Source of the DNA: JALGWA01 sp964604955
Lineage (GTDB): Bacteria; Arandabacterota; Arandabacteria; Arandabacterales; JALGWA01
Reading direction: 5' to 3'
Assembly (NCBI GenBank): GCA_964604955.1
Contig: CAZSBE010000135.1
Location: 1-6,969 of the forward strand
DNA: 6,969 bases
Part shown: in pieces, positions 4,051 through 6,969 of the stretch
Position numbering within the stretch: position 1 is the first letter of the stretch
Layout: every line of letters begins with the position of its first letter
The notes under the pieces: generated by a model
Seen by the model: the letters and a program-made list of their open reading frames with translations, nothing else
The model's database searches: none
What the model was told of the DNA's origin: nothing
Position numbers and translations under genes: made by a program

Positions 4051-6969
4051 CTACCGGATGACTATTATCTTGTGCGTGAGAGTCGCCGTGGCCGTTTTCA
4101 CCCGGGCGTAGTATATGCCGGGGGACACAGCCTGCTTGCCGCCGCCGCGTTCCCAGGTGGCTATGGCGCCGTCTTCGAGGGAGAGCACGGGCAGGTCCGC
4201 GACGAGCCTCCCGGCCACATCGTAAATCGAGCAGCTCACGGGGCTTGGCCCGCCGCCTACGAGCTTCACGTTGACTTCGCCCGGTGCCGGGTTGGGATAT
4301 ACGAAGAGCCTGAGCGGTGCCTGCGGCCCGCCGCCCCCCGCAGTGCCGGACGGCTTCAGGAGGAAGCCCTCGTCTCTCAGGCTGTGCTTGCCATGGGGGT
4401 AATCGACAGCGATCACCCTGCAGTATTCGTCTTCTCCGGCGAATGATCCCGGCCCGAAGGTGTAGCCCGGTTCGGTGATGCCCGTAAACCTCATGACGCC
4501 TTCCCGGAACCCGGGGTCGCGCGATATCTCCACCTCGTAATAGCCGCCGCTGCCGCATGTGTGGTCCCAGGTCACATTCAGGCCCCCATCCTCCGGCGCC
4601 CTCTCTATGACGACATGGCCGGGAGACGCGGGCGGGGAAGTCAGCCTGGTAAACGTGTAGCACTCGAAATCGCTCACCCGGAGAAGCCCGGAGGAGGACG
4701 ATGAAGATATGGAACCGGCTGATGAGTCGACGGCCGTCACGAAAAGCGCATGCTGGCCCAGGATAAGGGGAGGCAGCGTGATTTGCCAGGTGACACTGCT
4801 TCCGCTGCCTATGATCGTCGCCTCGCTCCACTCGCCGCGCAGATTATCGACCTTATAGAGGACCTTCATGATGCCGAAGTTCCTCGGGCTCCTGAGCGAA
4901 GTCGCGCTGCCGGTGAGGGTCGGAGTGGACGAGTAGGTCAGGTGATCCGTCAGCGGATCCACGGTTACAGCTATCCGCGGGGAGATCTTGTCTCTGAGGG
5001 TGATCGCCGTTATGGTATTCCCGGCGTGATTGGACACGTAGAGTTTCTCAAGCGCCGGATCATAACCGCTGCTGTGAGGTTCCTCCCCGACCGGCACAAT
5101 TAGGGACGTACGGGAGACGCCGTCCACTATCGTCAGGGTGCCCGTGTTCCAGCTCACGCAGTAGGCCTTGTCGAGCCACGGGTCGACATGCACTTCGGTG
5201 GCCCCCACGTCGCTCTTGACCGGCGTGCGCTCATGCGTCTCGCCGTCTATCACCAGGATCTCGCCGTCGAGCCCGGTGGAAGTGTAGATGGTGTTCGTAT
5301 TGAGATTGAGCGCCGTAAGCCGTGGCGTCAGGCCCGCCGGAACCACCGTACGTTCAAGCGTGGTCCCGTTTACGACCGATATGGTCCTGTCATTGCTGTC
5401 GGGGGCGTATATCGTGTTGGTGAATGGATTGACGCTCACGTATGTGGGCCCGGCCCCGACCGGCGCGAAGGTGGTCGCCAGCGTCGCGCCGTCGACTACG
5501 GTCAGGCTCCACGTGGTCCTGTTCGCGGCGTATGCGCGGTTGGTTTCGGGATTGACGGCGACATAGCAGGGGTAATTCCCCGTCCGCACCAGTGAGGTGT
5601 CCAGCGTGGCCGCGTCGATTACGGACAGGTCCGCGGAACCGCGGTTGGTGACATACACTTTGCCCGTATTCGGGTTGATGGCAATGCCGTGCGGATAGGT
5701 GTGCACGGGGACGAGCAGCGTATCGGGGCTGCCTGCCCGCTTGACCGCTACCATGCCGCTCCAGGCGCAGACAACGTAGACGTCTCCGGTTGCCGGGTCG
5801 ATGTGGACGCCATTGGGCCCGTCTGCGACCCGGAACTCGGACGTAGCGTTGGTGTACCCGTCGATGACCGTGGTCTTTGCCGAATAGTACCTGGGAACGT
5901 AGACGCGGTGGTCCCTGAGGTTGACCTTAACGGGTCCCGGGCCACCCGATGCCGCGAGGACTGCGCCGTCGTAATTGGCGGCCTCCAGTATGTCAACCGA
6001 CTGGCTTCCGGGATTCGCCACGTAGCATTTGTTGGTTATGGGGTTGAAAAGGCAATTCGACGGCGTTCCGCCGATGTCTATGAGCAGTGTGTCGCCGGCG
6101 GAGGTGACTTCGGCTACCAGGCCGGCTGCGGTCATGGAGGCGAAGGCCCGGTCGGAGAGGGCATCCACGGCCACCGACTGCGGCTGCCCCGGCAGGTTGA
6201 CCTTGAGGGTCGCAAGCGTGGCGGTATCCACTATCTCCAGGGCGCTGCCGCCGCACGAGTAGAGCTTCCCCGTCTCGGTGTTGACGGCCAGTGCCACCGG
6301 GTTCTCGGTGAGCGCCACGGTGGAGGTGGTGCCCGAATCGATGTCGAGAACCGTTATGGAGGCGCCCCCGGAATTGGCCACATAGACCTCGCCCCTCTCA
6401 GGGTCGATCTCGACGGCCCCGGGCAGCGCGCCCGCGGCGTAGTAAGAGGTGTCGCTGCCGGCGGCGTCGAACTCGAAGATGAGGCCGGCGCCGGAAAGCG
6501 AGGCGAAACCGTGGCCGGTAAGCGGGTCGATCGCGACCGCGCCCGGGCTCCCGTCACAAGTGAAAGTCCTGGGAATCGAAGTCCCCTGGATCACGACGAT
6601 TCTGTTCCCGGCGGGGTCGCACACGCATGCGAGGCCCCTCTGCGGGTCAACCGCGATCGCGCCCGGGCTTCCCCCGGTGGCGACGATCGAGGTATCGCCC
6701 GAGTCGATATTGATGATGCTCACCGTGCCGCTGCCGCTGTGCGCTGCGAAGAGGAGCCTCCTGGCAGGGTCGATTGCAAGCGAACTCGCTGCTCCCGTGA
6801 GGGATATGTAGGCGAGCCCCTGGGTGGACTCGTCTATCCTCACCAGCGACGGAGTTCCCGTGGTCGCGAAGATGTTTCTCGTCACGGGGTCCATTACCAG
6901 GGAACCGGCAGCCTGCCCCATTTCGATCCGGCCGCTGTGCCATATGGCTGATGCGCCGGTGGCATATAG
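4051..6969 (-). CDS. Secreted YVTN beta-propeller protein with Ig-like, FN3-like and C-terminal sorting-like domains (5' end outside window)
   Basis: This frame stops with TAG at 4051-4053 and stays open to the right edge, so the N-terminus and any signal peptide are missing. An ATG at 6921 is available, but the 16 codons before it read on in frame (LYATGASAIWHSGRIE) and fit another propeller strand, so it is not the true start. Numbering from that ATG, residues 1-645 hold about 16 repeats of ~41 residues of the type P-x-x-V-A-I/V-x-P-x-T-G-x-x-Y-V-A-N. A literal YVTN occurs at 423-426. Residues ~647-750 look Ig-like and end in a serine run (739-744). Residues ~766-856 look fibronectin III-like. 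A GGGG linker (862-865) leads to a C-terminal domain with YPNPAPGEV (875-883), SIYDVAGRLV (898-907), SPGIYYARV and the ending KIIVIR, matching FlgD-like/type IX-secretion sorting tails. It is probably exported and surface-bound, with a binding or scaffold role; the ligand is unknown. It converges on trpB2 and is probably unrelated to it. Confidence 0.85.
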   Translation of the reverse strand, partial: LYATGASAIWHSGRIEMGQAAGSLVMDPVTRNIFATTGTPSLVRIDESTQGLAYISLTGAASSLAIDPARRLLFAAHSGSGTVSIINIDSGDTSIVATGGSPGAIAVDPQRGLACVCDPAGNRIVVIQGTSIPRTFTCDGSPGAVAIDPLTGHGFASLSGAGLIFEFDAAGSDTSYYAAGALPGAVEIDPERGEVYVANSGGASITVLDIDSGTTSTVALTENPVALAVNTETGKLYSCGGSALEIVDTATLATLKVNLPGQPQSVAVDALSDRAFASMTAAGLVAEVTSAGDTLLIDIGGTPSNCLFNPITNKCYVANPGSQSVDILEAANYDGAVLAASGGPGPVKVNLRDHRVYVPRYYSAKTTVIDGYTNATSEFRVADGPNGVHIDPATGDVYVVCAWSGMVAVKRAGSPDTLLVPVHTYPHGIAINPNTGKVYVTNRGSADLSVIDAATLDTSLVRTGNYPCYVAVNPETNRAYAANRTTWSLTVVDGATLATTFAPVGAGPTYVSVNPFTNTIYAPDSNDRTISVVNGTTLERTVVPAGLTPRLTALNLNTNTIYTSTGLDGEILVIDGETHERTPVKSDVGATEVHVDPWLDKAYCVSWNTGTLTIVDGVSRTSLIVPVGEEPHSSGYDPALEKLYVSNHAGNTITAITLRDKISPRIAVTVDPLTDHLTYSSTPTLTGSATSLRSPRNFGIMKVLYKVDNLRGEWSEATIIGSGSSVTWQITLPPLILGQHALFVTAVDSSAGSISSSSSSGLLRVSDFECYTFTRLTSPPASPGHVVIERAPEDGGLNVTWDHTCGSGGYYEVEISRDPGFREGVMRFTGITEPGYTFGPGSFAGEDEYCRVIAVDYPHGKHSLRDEGFLLKPSGTAGGGGPQAPLRLFVYPNPAPGEVNVKLVGGGPSPVSCSIYDVAGRLVADLPVLSLEDGAIATWERGGGKQAVSPGIYYARVKTATATLTHKIIVIR
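4054..4320 (-). other. C-terminal FlgD-like / type IX sorting-like domain of the propeller protein
   Basis: The last ~89 residues begin with LRLFVYPNPAPGEV and end with LTHKIIVIR. The PNP motif, the IYDVAGRLV strand and the SPGIYYARV strand in this order are the usual marks of these terminal domains. In Bacteroidota such tails direct export by the type IX system. In other phyla the same fold occurs without proof of that route, so this supports export or surface attachment but not the specific machinery. Confidence 0.65.

Noticed and set aside
5689..6951. A 420-codon open frame on the + strand.
   Set aside because: It is antisense to the propeller gene in GC-rich DNA, shows no recognisable domain, and is Arg/Gly/Asp-rich as expected of a shadow frame.

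Overview
The window is GC-rich bacterial DNA carrying five genes and one compact regulatory leader. Four features point to bacterial transcription and translation: a near-consensus sigma-70-type promoter, Rho-independent terminator hairpins, Shine-Dalgarno sites, and a ribosome-sensing leader peptide. Several protein families here are also common in archaea or in uncultured lineages: a TrpB2-type tryptophan synthase beta chain, a SerK/SbnI-like ParB-fold protein, and a DUF5518-like small membrane protein. The large secreted protein ends in a FlgD-like/type IX-sorting-like domain. That mix suggests an uncultured bacterial phylum, perhaps in or near the FCB group, but the taxonomic guess is weak.

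Layout on the + strand. A PHP-fold metallohydrolase of the CehA/McbA type runs in from the left edge and ends at 1041. A small glycine-rich membrane protein follows at 1075-1419. A regulatory region occupies 1420-1680. A two-gene operon follows: a ParB-like, SerK/SbnI-related protein (1681-2607), then 11 bases later trpB2 (2619-3983). On the - strand, convergent with trpB2, a long secreted multidomain protein fills 4051 to the right edge. It consists of many YVTN-type beta-propeller repeats, an Ig-like domain, a fibronectin III-like domain and a C-terminal sorting-like domain. Its start lies outside the window.

The main discovery is in 1470-1614. A promoter (TTGACT, 17 bases, TAAGAT) is followed almost immediately by a 15-codon reading frame, MKDLTNICNWWRTWT, with three Trp codons (two adjacent). 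RNA segments then follow that can form the classic mutually exclusive 1:2, 2:3 and 3:4 hairpins of a trp attenuator, ending in a terminator with six T's. The leader peptide recalls E. coli TrpL, whose tail is also WWRT-like. The predicted start point puts the leader AUG at or within a base or two of the RNA 5' end, so it is probably translated without a leader.

How the genes work together (inference): attenuation by charged tRNA-Trp would turn on the ParB-like gene and trpB2 together when tryptophan is short. TrpB2 enzymes have been reported to use O-phospho-L-serine rather than serine. Relatives of the ParB-like protein (archaeal SerK, staphylococcal SbnI) are free-serine kinases that make O-phospho-L-serine. 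The operon therefore looks like a two-step, Trp-regulated route: serine to phosphoserine, then phosphoserine plus indole to tryptophan. No trpA or other trp gene is in the window. A second unexplained element is a 14-base tandem repeat across the trpB2 stop codon, whose four copies differ only by transitions.
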